Assembly: GCF_900220995.1 (NCBI RefSeq)
Contig: NZ_OBQF01000001.1
Span: 620,001-684,000 of the forward strand
Reading direction: 5' to 3'
DNA: 64,000 nucleotides
DNA from: Salinicoccus kekensis
GTDB taxonomy: Bacteria > Bacillota > Bacilli > Staphylococcales > Salinicoccaceae
This document shows, in pieces, positions 1-9,876 of the stretch (positions are counted from its first letter, which is position 1; every line of letters begins with the position of its first letter). The notes beneath the pieces were generated by a model. The model ran no database searches. It worked only from the letters and a program-made list of their open reading frames with translations, and was not told where the DNA came from. The translations under genes were made by a program, and so were the position numbers.

Positions 1-679
1 CTATCTCATGGTCATTCAGCCAGTCGTATACGGCCGTCAGTGCATTGACGAACGGGGCCGGATCGGACAGCTGCGAACCGAGATGGTAATGGATACCTTT
101 GAAATCGAGGTTTTCCGCCTTTTCAATCTCCTTCACAGCCTTCAGCGCCGTGCCGTCTGCAATGGACAGGCCGAATTTACTGTCGGTCTGTCCCGTCGAT
201 ATGAACTCATGAGTATCCACATCGACACCCGGATTAACCCTGAGCAGGACATTCACAGGTGAATCTGCGATTTCATCCAGGAGGGTGATCTCGTCGAGTG
301 AATCAATGATGAATAAAGTGACCCCCTGGGCGAGGGCGAATTCGAGCTCTTCAGGTGTTTTATTATTACCGTGGAACTTGATCCTGGACGGATCGATGCC
401 TCCCCTGATGGCAGTATACAATTCCCCTGAGGAGACCACATCGATTTCCATATCCTCCTCTTTCAGCAGCTGTATCATCTGAAGGGAGGTGAAGGCCTTC
501 GAAGCATAGGAGACCGAGTAATGCTCCACATGTGATGAAAGGACCGTGTGGTACCTTCTCATCATCCCCCTCATATGGGCTTCATCATAGATGATGAGTG
601 GTGTACCGAAACGTTCGGCAATACTAGTGACATCCTGGCCGCCAAACTGCAGTTTATCATTATGGTATTCAAGACTCAT
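1..679 (-). CDS. lysA: Diaminopimelate decarboxylase, N-terminal part (cut by window edge)
   Basis: Catalyses the last lysine step, decarboxylating meso-diaminopimelate to L-lysine with PLP. About 226 N-terminal residues are present. They run from MSLEYHNDKLQF through YASKAF, which carries the PLP-binding lysine, to GIHYHLGSQ, typical of the alanine-racemase-like barrel of group IV decarboxylases. The ATG at 679 lies inside the last codons of alr, whose stop is at 669-671, so the two overlap by 11 bases and are probably translationally coupled. It is the last visible gene of the asd-dapA-dapB-dapH-dapL-alr-lysA operon. The C-terminal domain lies beyond base 1. Family identity is secure; whether a gene follows in the operon cannot be seen. 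Confidence 0.95.
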   Translation of the reverse strand, partial: MSLEYHNDKLQFGGQDVTSIAERFGTPLIIYDEAHMRGMMRRYHTVLSSHVEHYSVSYASKAFTSLQMIQLLKEEDMEIDVVSSGELYTAIRGGIDPSRIKFHGNNKTPEELEFALAQGVTLFIIDSLDEITLLDEIADSPVNVLLRVNPGVDVDTHEFISTGQTDSKFGLSIADGTALKAVKEIEKAENLDFKGIHYHLGSQLSDPAPFVNALTAVYDWLNDHEI

Positions 680-1742
680 TTGTGATCTCCTTCGTTAAAG
701 TATTATAGTTCAAGGTTGCGAGCTGTTCCGAATTTGCACCGACACCTTTGAATGTATATTCGTCCAGGCGCATTTCAGGGTGGTAAATATATACTCTGTC
801 GCCGGTTGCAACTGCCTCATCCACCTCGACGAGCATATGGCTCATCATCAGACTGACGATGGGGTAGCGCCGCCCGTTGATCAGGCAGTCGTATTCCGCC
901 CGTTTCCTGAGCACACCGTCGCCGTACCCGATGTCGACGATCGCAACTTTGGTCCTGCGTCCTGCGACAAAAGACCCGCCGTAGCCCATTGGCATATTCT
1001 CGTCCATATCCCTGATCTGTACCACCGAGGAATAAAGTTCAAAAGGCTGGACGAACATCTCATCATTCAAACCGGAGTAGGGCTTGGAGCCGTATAAGCC
1101 GATTCCGAGCCTTGTATGCGTATGTCCCGGCAGCAAGCCGTCACGGACGAAGCTTGCGGTATTCTGGGAATGTATATATTCCGGAGTGATGTCGAGCCTG
1201 TCAAATTCCGCCAGGAACCCGAGCCAGCTTTTCCGTTCTATTTCATAATTGCCGTCGAATTCATCCGCATAGCCGAAATGGCACCATAACCCCTCGAGGC
1301 AGAAACGTTCTGATTCATCCATTTGGGCCTGATGATGCAGCACCTGTTCAACTTCCCCGAAATTGTCAAAACCCGACCGGTTGAACAGGCCGGCGTATTC
1401 GATATGGATGCTGATGCCGGCAAGTTCCTCCCGGTACTTTTCATAATATGCAAGTGAGGGGAGGGTGATGCTCAGATCGAGCCTTCTCACACTGTCGAAT
1501 TCAGTGGTGGGATTGAGTAAAAACACCATCGAATCATCAGTCATTTTCCTGATCGCTTCCGCCTCTTTCAGGGATGTTGTCGCAAAAGCGCTGATGCCTG
1601 CTTCCAGGAACGCTTCCACCACAAGCTTGAGGCCGAAGTTGTAGGCATTGTTCTTAACGACAGCAATGGTCGGGATGCCATCCCGGACCCGGACTGCCTG
1701 TGAAACCAGTTGTTTTCTGTCTATAGTCAGTATTCCACTCAT
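669..1742 (-). CDS. alr: Alanine racemase (dap-operon paralogue)
   Basis: A 357-residue PLP-dependent alanine racemase interconverting L- and D-alanine. The motif AVVKNNAYNFG near residue 28 carries the PLP lysine; usual racemases read KANAYGHG, so this site is divergent. HTHTRLGIGLYG in the C-terminal half and the terminal beta domain (GYGDGVLR) fit the family. In S. aureus a second alr lies at this same place in the dap operon between hipO and lysA, so the position fits. The start is 10 bases downstream of the dapL stop. A main alr gene is likely elsewhere in the genome (inference). Activity on another amino acid is possible because of the divergent PLP motif. Confidence 0.9.
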   Translation of the reverse strand: MSGILTIDRKQLVSQAVRVRDGIPTIAVVKNNAYNFGLKLVVEAFLEAGISAFATTSLKEAEAIRKMTDDSMVFLLNPTTEFDSVRRLDLSITLPSLAYYEKYREELAGISIHIEYAGLFNRSGFDNFGEVEQVLHHQAQMDESERFCLEGLWCHFGYADEFDGNYEIERKSWLGFLAEFDRLDITPEYIHSQNTASFVRDGLLPGHTHTRLGIGLYGSKPYSGLNDEMFVQPFELYSSVVQIRDMDENMPMGYGGSFVAGRRTKVAIVDIGYGDGVLRKRAEYDCLINGRRYPIVSLMMSHMLVEVDEAVATGDRVYIYHPEMRLDEYTFKGVGANSEQLATLNYNTLTKEITNES

Positions 1743-1752
1743 ATCTTTAACC

Positions 1753-2895
1753 TCAAAACTTGTAGTTCTTCAATATATTTTCATAGTAATCCGCCACACG
1801 GAGAAGCACTGCTTCATCAAAGTTGAACGTCGGGGTATGGAGGCTGCTCGTAAACCCTTTTTCTTCGTTTCCGGCACCGATGAAGACGAAGTACGCAGGT
1901 GCGACTTCACTGTAGAAGCTGAAATCCTCACCAAAGAGATAAGGTTTCTCCTTGATCACGGCCTCGAAACCGGAGGCTTCCAGGCTCTGATGGACAAGGG
2001 GTCTCAATACAGAGTCATTTTTGACAGGCGGATACCCTTCATTGTATGTCACCTCGACTTTACAGCCATAAAGGTTTTCGACACCTGCCCTGATTTTTTC
2101 CATCCGGCTTTTGATCAACGCAAGATCATTTTCTTCGTAGGTCCGGATCGTCCCTTCGAGATAACCGTTTGACGGCACTGTATTAATCGCTTCCCCCGCA
2201 TTCATCTGCCCAAGATGGATGATATTCCGGTTCAGGCCGTCGAGATGGAACTGCTGTATCTGCGATATTTCGCGGGTGGTGAACATCAGCGCTTCTATTG
2301 CCGATTTACCGTTGTGCTTACTGGCAACATGGGCGGATTCACCTTTAATGTAAAAACGGTACTCCGTGGCACTTGCCGTCATTTCATGGTCCCTGAACAG
2401 GGCGAGACCAGTCTCTTCGTCAGGCATCATATGTATGCCGAATATGGCATCAATCTCATTCCTGGCGGGCCAGCTGTCGATCAGCTGCTTTGCGCCGGCC
2501 ATCGTCTCTTCACTCGGCTGGAAAATGAAATAACAGTTGTGGGGGAGCTTGCCTTCATCATATAAAGACTTGCACCGCCTCACAAACAGGAGCAGGGCGG
2601 CTGTATGGCCATCGTGCCCGCATGCATGCATCACACCGTCATTTCTGCTTCTGTAGGGGACATCGTTCTCTTCATGTATCGGCAAAGCATCAATATCTGC
2701 ACGGAACCCAAGCGTGATGTCACTTTCACCTTTTAAATACGCAACCACCCCGGTAGGGAGTGGTTGCGTATAGGTGACACCCAGAGATTCAAGAACCTCT
2801 ATTATATAAGATGTTGTTTCGAACTCATTCATGCTGAGTTCCGGATTTTCATGCAGATGTCTGCGATGTCCGGTTACAAAATCAAGTTCAGTCAT
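1753..2895 (-). CDS. dapL: N-acetyldiaminopimelate deacetylase (M20 amidohydrolase)
   Basis: A 380-residue M20-family metallohydrolase that would remove the acetyl group from N-acetyl-LL-diaminopimelate. It is called hipO in S. aureus and YkuR/DapL in Bacillus. Visible motifs are [12 protein letters not shown] and [11 protein letters not shown] (metal ligands), the QPSEE segment with the catalytic glutamate, and HTPTFNFDE near the C-terminus with the last metal histidine. The dimerisation domain lies between. The ATG overlaps the stop of dapH by 8 bases (ATGACTGA). Together with dapH it defines the acetylase branch of DAP synthesis. Generic hippurate hydrolase activity is the alternative, but the operon argues for DAP. 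Confidence 0.93.
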   Translation of the reverse strand: MTELDFVTGHRRHLHENPELSMNEFETTSYIIEVLESLGVTYTQPLPTGVVAYLKGESDITLGFRADIDALPIHEENDVPYRSRNDGVMHACGHDGHTAALLLFVRRCKSLYDEGKLPHNCYFIFQPSEETMAGAKQLIDSWPARNEIDAIFGIHMMPDEETGLALFRDHEMTASATEYRFYIKGESAHVASKHNGKSAIEALMFTTREISQIQQFHLDGLNRNIIHLGQMNAGEAINTVPSNGYLEGTIRTYEENDLALIKSRMEKIRAGVENLYGCKVEVTYNEGYPPVKNDSVLRPLVHQSLEASGFEAVIKEKPYLFGEDFSFYSEVAPAYFVFIGAGNEEKGFTSSLHTPTFNFDEAVLLRVADYYENILKNYKF

Positions 2896-3604
2896 TGAGC
2901 TTCCTTAGTGCTGAAACGATCTCTTTTTTGGAATCGGAAACTTCGCTTGCCTGTTTGATGACTTTGGCCGGCGTACCTGCGACAACCGCACCTTCAGGCA
3001 CATCTTCCGTCACGATTGCGCCTGCTGCAACAATCGCGCCTTTACCTACACGGACACCTTCTAGTATCACTGCATTCGCACCGATCAGCACATCATCTTC
3101 AATGACGACCGGTGATGCGCTTGGCGGCTCGATGACGCCTGCGAGCACTGCACCTGCACCGACGTGGACATTTTTACCTGTCGTTGCACGTCCGCCGAGT
3201 GAAGCGTTCATATCGACCATCGTACCTTCACCGACGATTGCGCCGATGTTGATCGTTGCACCCATCATGATCACTGCACCATCTTCAATGACGGCATGTT
3301 CACGGATGAAGGCACCCGGTTCGATTCGTGCTTTTGTATTTGTAAGATCTTTTAATGGAATAGCCGAATTTCTGCGATCCTGCTCAATTTCAATCTCCGT
3401 AAAAATATCTTCATTCTGCTGATGGAATTCCTTGAATTCCTCATAATCGGCAAATATCGTCTTTGAGCTCTTGCAGCCAAAAACTTTGAAGCTTTCAGGG
3501 AATGTGACATCCCCGAAATTGCCGTTCGCGTATACTTTTACAGGTGTTTCCTTCCTCGCATCCGAGATGTACTGAATGATTTCCTCTGCTGTAAACTTTT
3601 CCAT
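2888..3604 (-). CDS. dapH: Tetrahydrodipicolinate N-acetyltransferase
   Basis: A 238-residue acetyltransferase that acetylates tetrahydrodipicolinate using acetyl-CoA. The N-terminal 80 residues form the DapH-specific domain. From about residue 90 the chain is a left-handed beta helix of hexapeptide repeats (for example [20 protein letters not shown]). [17 protein letters not shown] and [11 protein letters not shown] close the helix as in other trimeric hexapeptide transferases. An AAGGAG sequence 8 bases before the ATG supports the start. The gene lies 3 bases after dapB and overlaps dapL. S. aureus annotation calls the same gene dapD. Confidence 0.95.
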   Translation of the reverse strand: MEKFTAEEIIQYISDARKETPVKVYANGNFGDVTFPESFKVFGCKSSKTIFADYEEFKEFHQQNEDIFTEIEIEQDRRNSAIPLKDLTNTKARIEPGAFIREHAVIEDGAVIMMGATINIGAIVGEGTMVDMNASLGGRATTGKNVHVGAGAVLAGVIEPPSASPVVIEDDVLIGANAVILEGVRVGKGAIVAAGAIVTEDVPEGAVVAGTPAKVIKQASEVSDSKKEIVSALRKLND

Positions 3605-3607
3605 TAA

Positions 3608-4333
3608 TTATTCTCCTTTGAACAAATTATTATAATCATAAAAGCCGTCGGCCTTGTGCTGAAGCACCTCTGCTGCCTTGATCGCACCGTTTGCGAAAAT
3701 CTCCTTCGACTGGGCACGGTGCCTGATTTCTATCACTTCATCCAGGCCGGCAAACAGGGCGGTGTGGTCACCGACGATGGTGCCGCCCCTGATGGCGGAA
3801 ACGCCGATTTCTTTGGCGTCCCTCTTCTGGTAGACATCTGAACGGTCATACACTGCATGACTGTCGCTGCGGTGTTCAAGCGCCGTATCCAAAAGCTTCA
3901 CCAGGGTGCCGCTCGGGGCATCGACTTTTTTATTATGATGCGCTTCGATCAATTCCAAATCGAAATCTTCCAGCTGTGCCAGTGCACTGGCCAGAAGATT
4001 ATTAAGCACATGTACACCATAACTCATATTCGCACTAAAAAAAACCGGTGCGCTCGCACTTCTTGTCTTTAATGTCTCGACGATTGTATCTTTTTCACCT
4101 GTCGTTGCAACGACCAGGGGCGTTTTGAAATCTTCCCCGATGAGAGGGAGGAGGAGTTCGGGATTTGAAAAGTCGATTGCGACATCCGCCTCCGCTTCAT
4201 CGATGGATTCAAATGCGGGATAATCTGAGTTGTTGTTACGGGCAATCACACCGGCAATTTCATGACCTGCTTCGAGCAGCAGGCGTTCGGTGATCTGGTT
4301 CATTGCGCCGTAGCCGATGAGTAATACCTTCAT
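3608..4333 (-). CDS. dapB: 4-hydroxy-tetrahydrodipicolinate reductase
   Basis: A 241-residue NAD(P)H-dependent reductase of the DAP pathway. The N-terminal Rossmann motif is [13 protein letters not shown]. The substrate loop with catalytic residues is [17 protein letters not shown], the DapB signature. It is short for the family (about 240-270 residues), as in staphylococci. The ATG overlaps the stop of dapA (4330-4332), so translation is coupled. It lacks the usual GxxGxMG spacing: GYGAMNQ is a shortened version, also usual in staphylococcal DapB as far as I recall. Confidence 0.95.
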   Translation of the reverse strand: MKVLLIGYGAMNQITERLLLEAGHEIAGVIARNNNSDYPAFESIDEAEADVAIDFSNPELLLPLIGEDFKTPLVVATTGEKDTIVETLKTRSASAPVFFSANMSYGVHVLNNLLASALAQLEDFDLELIEAHHNKKVDAPSGTLVKLLDTALEHRSDSHAVYDRSDVYQKRDAKEIGVSAIRGGTIVGDHTALFAGLDEVIEIRHRAQSKEIFANGAIKAAEVLQHKADGFYDYNNLFKGE

Positions 4334-5220
4334 ACTTTTGAACCCTCTTTGAATGCTTCATAAGCTTTCACTATTTCTGCGCGCATTTCTTCCTCCGCCG
4401 GAAGCAATGGCAGCCTCAGCTCATAGTTGCCGAATCCGAGTTCGCTTGTCAACGCTTTGATTGGAATCGGGTTTACATCAACCTGTACGGCTTCAATCAA
4501 AGGCATAAGGCCCGTGAAAGTGTGTTTAGCGTTATAATCGCCCTCCGTCAGCCTGCTGTAGATGCTCTGCAGCTCACCCGGGATGACGTTGCCGACCACA
4601 CTGATCAGCCCTTTGCCGCCAAGCTGGATGAAGTCTGCAAAATTGTCGTCATTGCCGCTATACAGTACGAACTCCTCCTGATCGATCATGTTCATCAGTT
4701 TGATCGTATAGTTCAAGTCGCCGACTGCATCTTTCAAAGCGACGATATTGGAATGTCTGCTCAGCTCGACCACGGTTTCCGGTTCGATCGTCATGCCCGT
4801 GCGTCCCGGTACATTGTAAAGGATGACCGGAATGTCGATTGCATCCGCAATTGCGGTAAAGTGGGCGATGAGTCCTTTCTGGTTCGCCTTGTTGTAATAA
4901 GGTGTGATGAGCATCACACCATCGGCACCGGCTTCTTCGGCATATCTGGAAAGCTCGATGGAGCTCATCGTGGAATTGGTGCCTGTGCCTGCGATGACCG
5001 GTACTCGGCCGGCAACGGTATCAATGCCCACTTTGATCAGCGTTTCGATCTCCTCAGCTGAAAGCGTCGGGGATTCCCCGGTGGTGCCGTTTACGATCAA
5101 TGCCTGCGCATCATTTTCTATGAGGTATTCTATATGTCTTCTGAATGCGTCGTAATCCACTTCGTTATCATTGAACGGGGTCGTCATTGCAACGCCGATA
5201 CCTTCAAAAATTGGATTCAT
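4330..5220 (-). CDS. dapA: 4-hydroxy-tetrahydrodipicolinate synthase
   Basis: A 296-residue (beta/alpha)8 lyase condensing pyruvate with aspartate semialdehyde. Seen are the [10 protein letters not shown] loop, the catalytic tyrosine in LYNVPGRTG and the Schiff-base lysine in [11 protein letters not shown]. The in-frame GTG at 5229 would be too close to the ribosome site; TAGGAG lies 8 bases before the ATG at 5220, so that start is chosen. It follows asd by 18 bases. Residues after LYNVPGR match the true DapA pattern rather than N-acetylneuraminate lyase. Confidence 0.96.
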   Translation of the reverse strand: MNPIFEGIGVAMTTPFNDNEVDYDAFRRHIEYLIENDAQALIVNGTTGESPTLSAEEIETLIKVGIDTVAGRVPVIAGTGTNSTMSSIELSRYAEEAGADGVMLITPYYNKANQKGLIAHFTAIADAIDIPVILYNVPGRTGMTIEPETVVELSRHSNIVALKDAVGDLNYTIKLMNMIDQEEFVLYSGNDDNFADFIQLGGKGLISVVGNVIPGELQSIYSRLTEGDYNAKHTFTGLMPLIEAVQVDVNPIPIKALTSELGFGNYELRLPLLPAEEEMRAEIVKAYEAFKEGSKV

Positions 5221-5238
5221 ATATAACACTCCTATTAA

Positions 5239-6219
5239 TTATTTATCATCCATGATTGATTTAAGGATCTGAACCGTATTCTGTGCGGCACCCTTCAGCA
5301 GGTTGTCGCCGACACACCATACATGGAATGTATTCGGAAGAGTAGGGTCCCTGCGGATTCTGCCGACGAAGATCTCAGGACGGTCTGCAGCATCAAGCGG
5401 TGTCGGATATTCGTTTTCGGAAGGGTTGTCCATCAGTACGATATGCGGATGGTCTTCAAATGACTGCTTCACTTCTTCGACGCTCGCTTCCCGTCCAAGC
5501 GTGACGTTCATCTGGACTGCATGGCTGCTGATGATCGGGACCCGGACACATGTCGCAGTGACTTCAATCGAATCATCCTCAAGGATTTTCTTGGTCTCAT
5601 CGATCATCTTCTTCTCTTCTTTTGTGTAACCATCATCTAAAAAGTCATCTATATGCGGCAGGACGTTATTATGGATCGGACGCGGGTAAGTGGTCGGTTC
5701 AGCACCTTTGGCACCTTCTTCAAGGTCCCGTATGCCGCCTTCACCCGATCCGGAAACGCTCTGGTAAGTCGCATAGTGCACGCGTTCCACACCGAATTTT
5801 TTCTGCAGCGGCTGCAATGCCACAACCGACTGGATGGTGGAGCAGTTGGGGTTGGCGATGATGTTCCGCTTGAACTTCGGTTTATTGATTTCCGGAACGA
5901 TCAGGTCGATATCTTCCTTCATTCTCCAGAAACTCGAGTTGTCGATGACGATTGCACCGCTTTCTTCGAACAGGGGTGCAAATTTCTCACTCGTTGAACC
6001 GCCGGCACTCATGACGACATAGTCATACTTTTCCTTTGCCGCTTCTTCGGTCAGTTCCCGGATCGTATAAGTTTCACCGCCGACCTCGATTTCTTTGCCT
6101 GCAGAACGTTTGGAGGCAAATAAAACCAGTTCATCATATTTAATTTCATAACGCTCCAGCATTTCTATCAATTTACTGCCTACAACACCGGTAGCTCCAA
6201 CAACTGCAACACTTACCAT
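5239..6219 (-). CDS. asd: Aspartate-semialdehyde dehydrogenase
   Basis: A 326-residue NADPH-dependent enzyme reducing aspartyl phosphate to the semialdehyde, the branch point to lysine, threonine and methionine. VAVVGATGVVGSKLIEML is the nucleotide site. The catalytic cysteine is in IIANPNCSTIQ, and the substrate region is YQSVSGSGEGG. An AGGAGG box before the ATG at 6219 sets the start; the upstream in-frame extension lies in the terminator side of the leader. It is the first gene after the lysine riboswitch, where S. aureus has lysC first. Confidence 0.96.
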   Translation of the reverse strand: MVSVAVVGATGVVGSKLIEMLERYEIKYDELVLFASKRSAGKEIEVGGETYTIRELTEEAAKEKYDYVVMSAGGSTSEKFAPLFEESGAIVIDNSSFWRMKEDIDLIVPEINKPKFKRNIIANPNCSTIQSVVALQPLQKKFGVERVHYATYQSVSGSGEGGIRDLEEGAKGAEPTTYPRPIHNNVLPHIDDFLDDGYTKEEKKMIDETKKILEDDSIEVTATCVRVPIISSHAVQMNVTLGREASVEEVKQSFEDHPHIVLMDNPSENEYPTPLDAADRPEIFVGRIRRDPTLPNTFHVWCVGDNLLKGAAQNTVQILKSIMDDK

Positions 6220-6265
6220 CAAAATTCCTCCTAATATAGTATTAAAGAACGAGATCATCCAAGAT

Positions 6266-6300
6266 AATAAAAAAACAAGCCCGGTGTGCCGGACTTGTTT
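6266..6300 (-). terminator. Riboswitch expression-platform terminator
   Basis: An 11-12 bp stem (AAACAAGTCCGG with CCGGGCTTGTTT) with a CACA loop and a seven-T run on the minus strand. It lies between the L-box aptamer and the asd ribosome site. Confidence 0.9.
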
Positions 6301-6500
6301 AAAGTGTTATATACAAGTGATGCACTCCATTATCTTTAAAATAATGACAAGCCAGTAGCTCTTAACCTTCTGGCCCAACAGTCCATTCCCCGAAGAACGG
6401 ACCATTTCGGCATCTTACCCTTTCACTTATATGATTCACGGGAATCAACTGACTAATAAGTTACTGATGATGGATGCGCCTCATCTCGCTATTTAATTAT
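6266..6500 (-). promoter_or_regulatory. Lysine riboswitch (L box) with intrinsic terminator
   Basis: The transcript strand shows conserved L-box blocks in order: GAGATGAGGCGCATC (about 6493-6475), ATCAGTAA, the AAGGGTAAGATGCCGAAA block (about 6424-6405), GTTGGGCCAG, TTAAGAGCTACTGGC and TGGAGTGCATCAC near 6320. It ends in a hairpin built on ACAAGTCCGG/CCGGGCTTGT (about 6274-6299) followed by a run of T, just before asd. Lysine binding is known to favour termination in this class, so the whole operon should be shut off by lysine. Confidence 0.93.
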
Positions 6501-6508
6501 TAAATGTC

Positions 6509-6537
6509 ATTATACATGTTGATTGTGATAAAGTAAA
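6509..6537 (-). promoter_or_regulatory. Promoter of the lysine operon
   Basis: On the minus strand a perfect TATAAT (6514-6509) lies 17 bases after TTTACT (6537-6532). A transcript would start near 6502, just at the beginning of the L-box aptamer. The -35 element touches the stop codon of the ABC-F gene. Confidence 0.75.
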
Positions 6538-6539
6538 CC

Positions 6540-8144
6540 TTAAACTTTCAAAACGCCTTTATCCTTCAAATACTCCTCGTAGGTCGATTCTTTGACGATT
6601 GCACCTTCAGGCTTGATCTCAAGCACTTTATTGGCGATCGTATTGATGAATTCGAAGTCATGGGAGGTGAAGATGATTGAACCTTTGAACTTCTTCAGCC
6701 CTTCGTTCACGGACGTGATGCTCTCCAAGTCAAGGTGGTTCGTCGGCTCATCCAGTAAAATGACGTTCGCTTTCGACAGCATCATCTTGCTCAACATCGC
6801 ACGCATCTTTTCTCCACCGGACAGGACGCTTGCCTTTTTCTTCGCTTCTTCACCGCTGAACAGCATCCTGCCGAGGAATCCGCGGATGAACGTTTCCGTC
6901 TGCTCATCTTCCGGTGCATACTGGCGCAGCCATTCAACGAGGCTCGTATTGACACCTTCAAAGTATTCAGAGTTGTCTTTTGGCATGTAACTCTGCGAGG
7001 TCGTCACACCCCATCTGACTTCACCTTCGTCGGGCTCGACTTCTCCTGCAAGGATGCGGAGCAGGGTGGTGCGGGCGATTTCCGTATGGCCGATCAGTAT
7101 GACTTTATCATACGGATCCAGCGTGAAGCTCACGTTATCAAGCACTTTTTCCCCGCCGATGGAATGCGTCAGGCCGCTCACATACAACAGCTCATTGCCG
7201 ATTTCCCGTTCCGGTGTGAAATTGACGAACGGATATTTTCTTGAAGAAGGCTTTATATCCTCAAGCTCGATTTTTTCAAGCGTCTTCTTACGGCTTGTCG
7301 CCTGTTTGGACTTGGATGCGTTTGCGCTGAAACGTGCGACGAAATCCTGGAGCTCCTTAATCTTCTCTTCTTTTTTCTTATTCTGGTCCTGTGCCATCTG
7401 CAGTGCAAGCTGGCTTGACTGGTACCAGAAATCGTAGTTTCCTACATACAGTTCAATCTTTCCAAAATCGAGGTCCGCAATATGTGTACATACATTATTC
7501 AGAAAGTGACGGTCGTGGGAAACGACGATTACCGTGTTTTCGAAATTGATCAGGAAGTCTTCGAGCCATTGTATCGCTTCGATATCCAGGCCGTTCGTCG
7601 GCTCATCGAGCAGCAGTACATCAGGGGTGCCGAACAGGCTTTGTGCAAGCAGCACTTTCACCTTCTGATTGTTCTCAAGCTCGGACATCTTCTTATCCAC
7701 AAGTGAAGCATCTATACCCAGGCCGTGGAGCAGGCTCTCTGCATCACTTTCCGCAGTCCATCCGCCCATTTCGCCGAATTCGCCTTCAAGCTCGGCGGCG
7801 CGGATCCCGTCTTCATCGGAAAAGTCCGGCTTCATATAGATTTCATCTTTTTCCTTCATTATGCTGTACAGCTGCTCATGTCCCATCAGGACGACATCGA
7901 TGACCTTCTCGTCTTCATAACCGAAATGATCCTGTTTGAGTATGGCAAGGCGTTCATCTTTACCCATAGACACATGGCCGCTCTGAGCATCCATCTCCCC
8001 GGACAGGATCTTAAGAAACGTCGATTTTCCTGCACCATTCGCCCCGATCAGACCATAACAGTTCCCCGGTGTGAATTTGATATTCACATCTTCAAAAAGC
8101 TTACGGTCACCAAAACGTAAACTTACGTCACTTACTTGTAACAT
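6540..8144 (-). CDS. ABC-F family ATPase (YkpA/YbiT type)
   Basis: A 534-residue soluble protein with two ABC domains and no membrane span, so an ABC-F translation factor and not a transporter. Domain 1 has Walker A GANGAGKS near residue 36, a degenerate signature (SELENNQKVK) and LLLDEPTNGLD. A charged linker rich in K and E follows. Domain 2 has an unusual Walker A, GHTEIARTT, with arginine where lysine is expected, then a normal LSGGEK signature and LLDEPTNHLD. The ATG at 8144 is chosen because AAGGAG lies 7 bases upstream; the ATG six bases earlier is too close. S. aureus has an ABC-F gene at the same place between cvfB and the lysine operon. Role in ribosome rescue or antibiotic protection is not determinable here. 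Confidence 0.9.
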   Translation of the reverse strand: MLQVSDVSLRFGDRKLFEDVNIKFTPGNCYGLIGANGAGKSTFLKILSGEMDAQSGHVSMGKDERLAILKQDHFGYEDEKVIDVVLMGHEQLYSIMKEKDEIYMKPDFSDEDGIRAAELEGEFGEMGGWTAESDAESLLHGLGIDASLVDKKMSELENNQKVKVLLAQSLFGTPDVLLLDEPTNGLDIEAIQWLEDFLINFENTVIVVSHDRHFLNNVCTHIADLDFGKIELYVGNYDFWYQSSQLALQMAQDQNKKKEEKIKELQDFVARFSANASKSKQATSRKKTLEKIELEDIKPSSRKYPFVNFTPEREIGNELLYVSGLTHSIGGEKVLDNVSFTLDPYDKVILIGHTEIARTTLLRILAGEVEPDEGEVRWGVTTSQSYMPKDNSEYFEGVNTSLVEWLRQYAPEDEQTETFIRGFLGRMLFSGEEAKKKASVLSGGEKMRAMLSKMMLSKANVILLDEPTNHLDLESITSVNEGLKKFKGSIIFTSHDFEFINTIANKVLEIKPEGAIVKESTYEEYLKDKGVLKV

Positions 8145-8226
8145 ACACATTCTCCTTAAATATATTCCTTAAGCGATAATACCACAAATATGGTACCATT
8201 GAAATAACTTAGTAAGAGGAGAAAAG

Positions 8227-8952
8227 ATGATGAAACAGGAATATCAGCAACTGGCCGATATCATTGAAAAATCTGATAATATCGTTTTTTTCACGGGTGC
8301 GGGGGTTTCTGTAGCGAGCGGCATCCCGGACTTCAGAAGCATGGGCGGTCTGTTCGATGAAATTTCAAAAGAAGGCCGCTCTCCGGAATATCTTCTCAGC
8401 ATCAACCATCTGGAGGATGACCCGGACAGCTTCATCCGTTTCTATAAGAAGCGCCTGCTGCTTGCCGATAAATCCCCTAATGCCGTGCATGAATTCATAG
8501 CGGACCTTGAAGCCCGCGGCAGATCGGAGGGGGTCATCACCCAGAACATCGACGGCCTGCATGAGGATGCCGGCAGCACAAAAGTGGACGCGCTGCACGG
8601 CTCACTGAACCGGTTTTACTGCATGGAATGCAGGGAAGCATATCATAAGACGGAAATCATAGAACAGGATATTTCATACTGCCGATGCGGCGGGGTGGTG
8701 CGGCCGGACATCGTATTGTACGGTGAGGTATTGGATGAATTGACGGTGATGAGTGCAATGGCTAAACTGCAGAAGGCGGATACGCTGATCGTCCTCGGGA
8801 CATCGCTCGTGGTCAATCCGGCAGCTTACCTGACCACTTATTTCAGAGGTGATGACTTCGTGATCATCAATAAAGACAGCACGCCATTCGATGATGAAGC
8901 GACACTCGTGATCAATGACGACATGACGGAAGTAATAAACGCAATCAGATGA
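8227..8952 (+). CDS. cobB: Sirtuin-type NAD-dependent protein deacylase
   Basis: A 241-residue SIR2 family protein. It shows the NAD motif [18 protein letters not shown] near residue 20, [12 protein letters not shown] with the catalytic histidine in LHGS, and two cysteine pairs (CMEC and CRCG) for structural zinc. It would remove acetyl or other acyl groups from lysines using NAD. Two ATGs follow a GAGGAG box; the first is used here, the second (8230) is equally possible. It is divergent from the ABC-F gene and followed after 23 bases by cvfB, probably in one transcript. There is no macrodomain or lipoate-ligase partner nearby, so it is not the SirTM class. Confidence 0.92.
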   Translation: MMKQEYQQLADIIEKSDNIVFFTGAGVSVASGIPDFRSMGGLFDEISKEGRSPEYLLSINHLEDDPDSFIRFYKKRLLLADKSPNAVHEFIADLEARGRSEGVITQNIDGLHEDAGSTKVDALHGSLNRFYCMECREAYHKTEIIEQDISYCRCGGVVRPDIVLYGEVLDELTVMSAMAKLQKADTLIVLGTSLVVNPAAYLTTYFRGDDFVIINKDSTPFDDEATLVINDDMTEVINAIR

Positions 8953-8975
8953 CTTGAATTATAGGGGACAGAGCT

Positions 8976-9839
8976 ATGGAAAACATATCAGGAACAGTAC
9001 AATTTTTAGAAGTGATCAAAAAAGAAGGTTCGACATATCATTTAGTATATGAAAAAAATACCTTCATCCGGATGAACGCCTCGGCGACGGAGCAGGAATT
9101 CGGCATCGGTGACGAAATCAGTGCGTTCATCTATCCGAACAGGAGTGGCGAACTCTTCGCCGTTCCGATGGTACCTGACGTCGCAGTCGGGAAATTCGGT
9201 TTTGCTGAAGTGACGGAAGTGAACAGGGACGGGGCATACATCAACATCGGCTCTCCGAGGGACATCCTCATCCCGTGGGTGGACCTGCCAAAGGTGAAGG
9301 AAGTATGGCCGAAACCCGGCGATAAGGTCTACACACAGCTGCGGGCGGAATCCGACAACCAGCTGTACGGCAAACTGGTTTCAGAAGAGGAAATGGCAGA
9401 ACGGTTCACCCCGGTGGCACAAGATGGTTTTGAAGCCATCAAGAACAAATGGTTCGAAGCAAGGCCTTACAGGCTTTTGAGGATCGGAACATTTCTTCTG
9501 ACGGATGAAGGGCATAAAGTTTTCGTCCATGAATCCGAAAGGGAAAAAGAACCGAGGCTCGGTGAGCTTGTGAAGTTCAGGGCAATCGGCATCAATGAAA
9601 AAGGTGAGATCAACGGTTCATTCTTACAGCAGGCGTATAAGAGGATGGACGATGACGCTGAAAAAATCCTCGATTACATCACCAAAAACGACGGCATGAT
9701 GCCTATGTCCGACAAATCGGATCCCGAAGACATCAAAGAGGCATTCAACATGTCGAAGGGCGCATTCAAGCGTGCACTCGGCCGCCTGATGAAGGCTGGC
9801 CGCGTGGAGCAGAAAGACGGCGGCACTTATTTGAAGTGA
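8976..9839 (+). CDS. cvfB: S1-domain RNA-binding protein CvfB
   Basis: A 287-residue protein of the CvfB/YitL family. It is built from tandem S1-like OB folds (for example FAEVTEVNRDGAYINIG around residue 78) and a C-terminal winged helix (MSDKSDPEDIKEAFNMSKG) ending in a basic tail. In S. aureus CvfB binds RNA and affects expression of exoproteins; that role is family knowledge. Start is supported by GGGGA 7 bases upstream. Downstream is a strong hairpin terminator. Confidence 0.92.
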   Translation: MENISGTVQFLEVIKKEGSTYHLVYEKNTFIRMNASATEQEFGIGDEISAFIYPNRSGELFAVPMVPDVAVGKFGFAEVTEVNRDGAYINIGSPRDILIPWVDLPKVKEVWPKPGDKVYTQLRAESDNQLYGKLVSEEEMAERFTPVAQDGFEAIKNKWFEARPYRLLRIGTFLLTDEGHKVFVHESEREKEPRLGELVKFRAIGINEKGEINGSFLQQAYKRMDDDAEKILDYITKNDGMMPMSDKSDPEDIKEAFNMSKGAFKRALGRLMKAGRVEQKDGGTYLK

Positions 9840-9876
9840 GGCCGGATATAGATTCTATAAGCTGAATGAATGAAAT

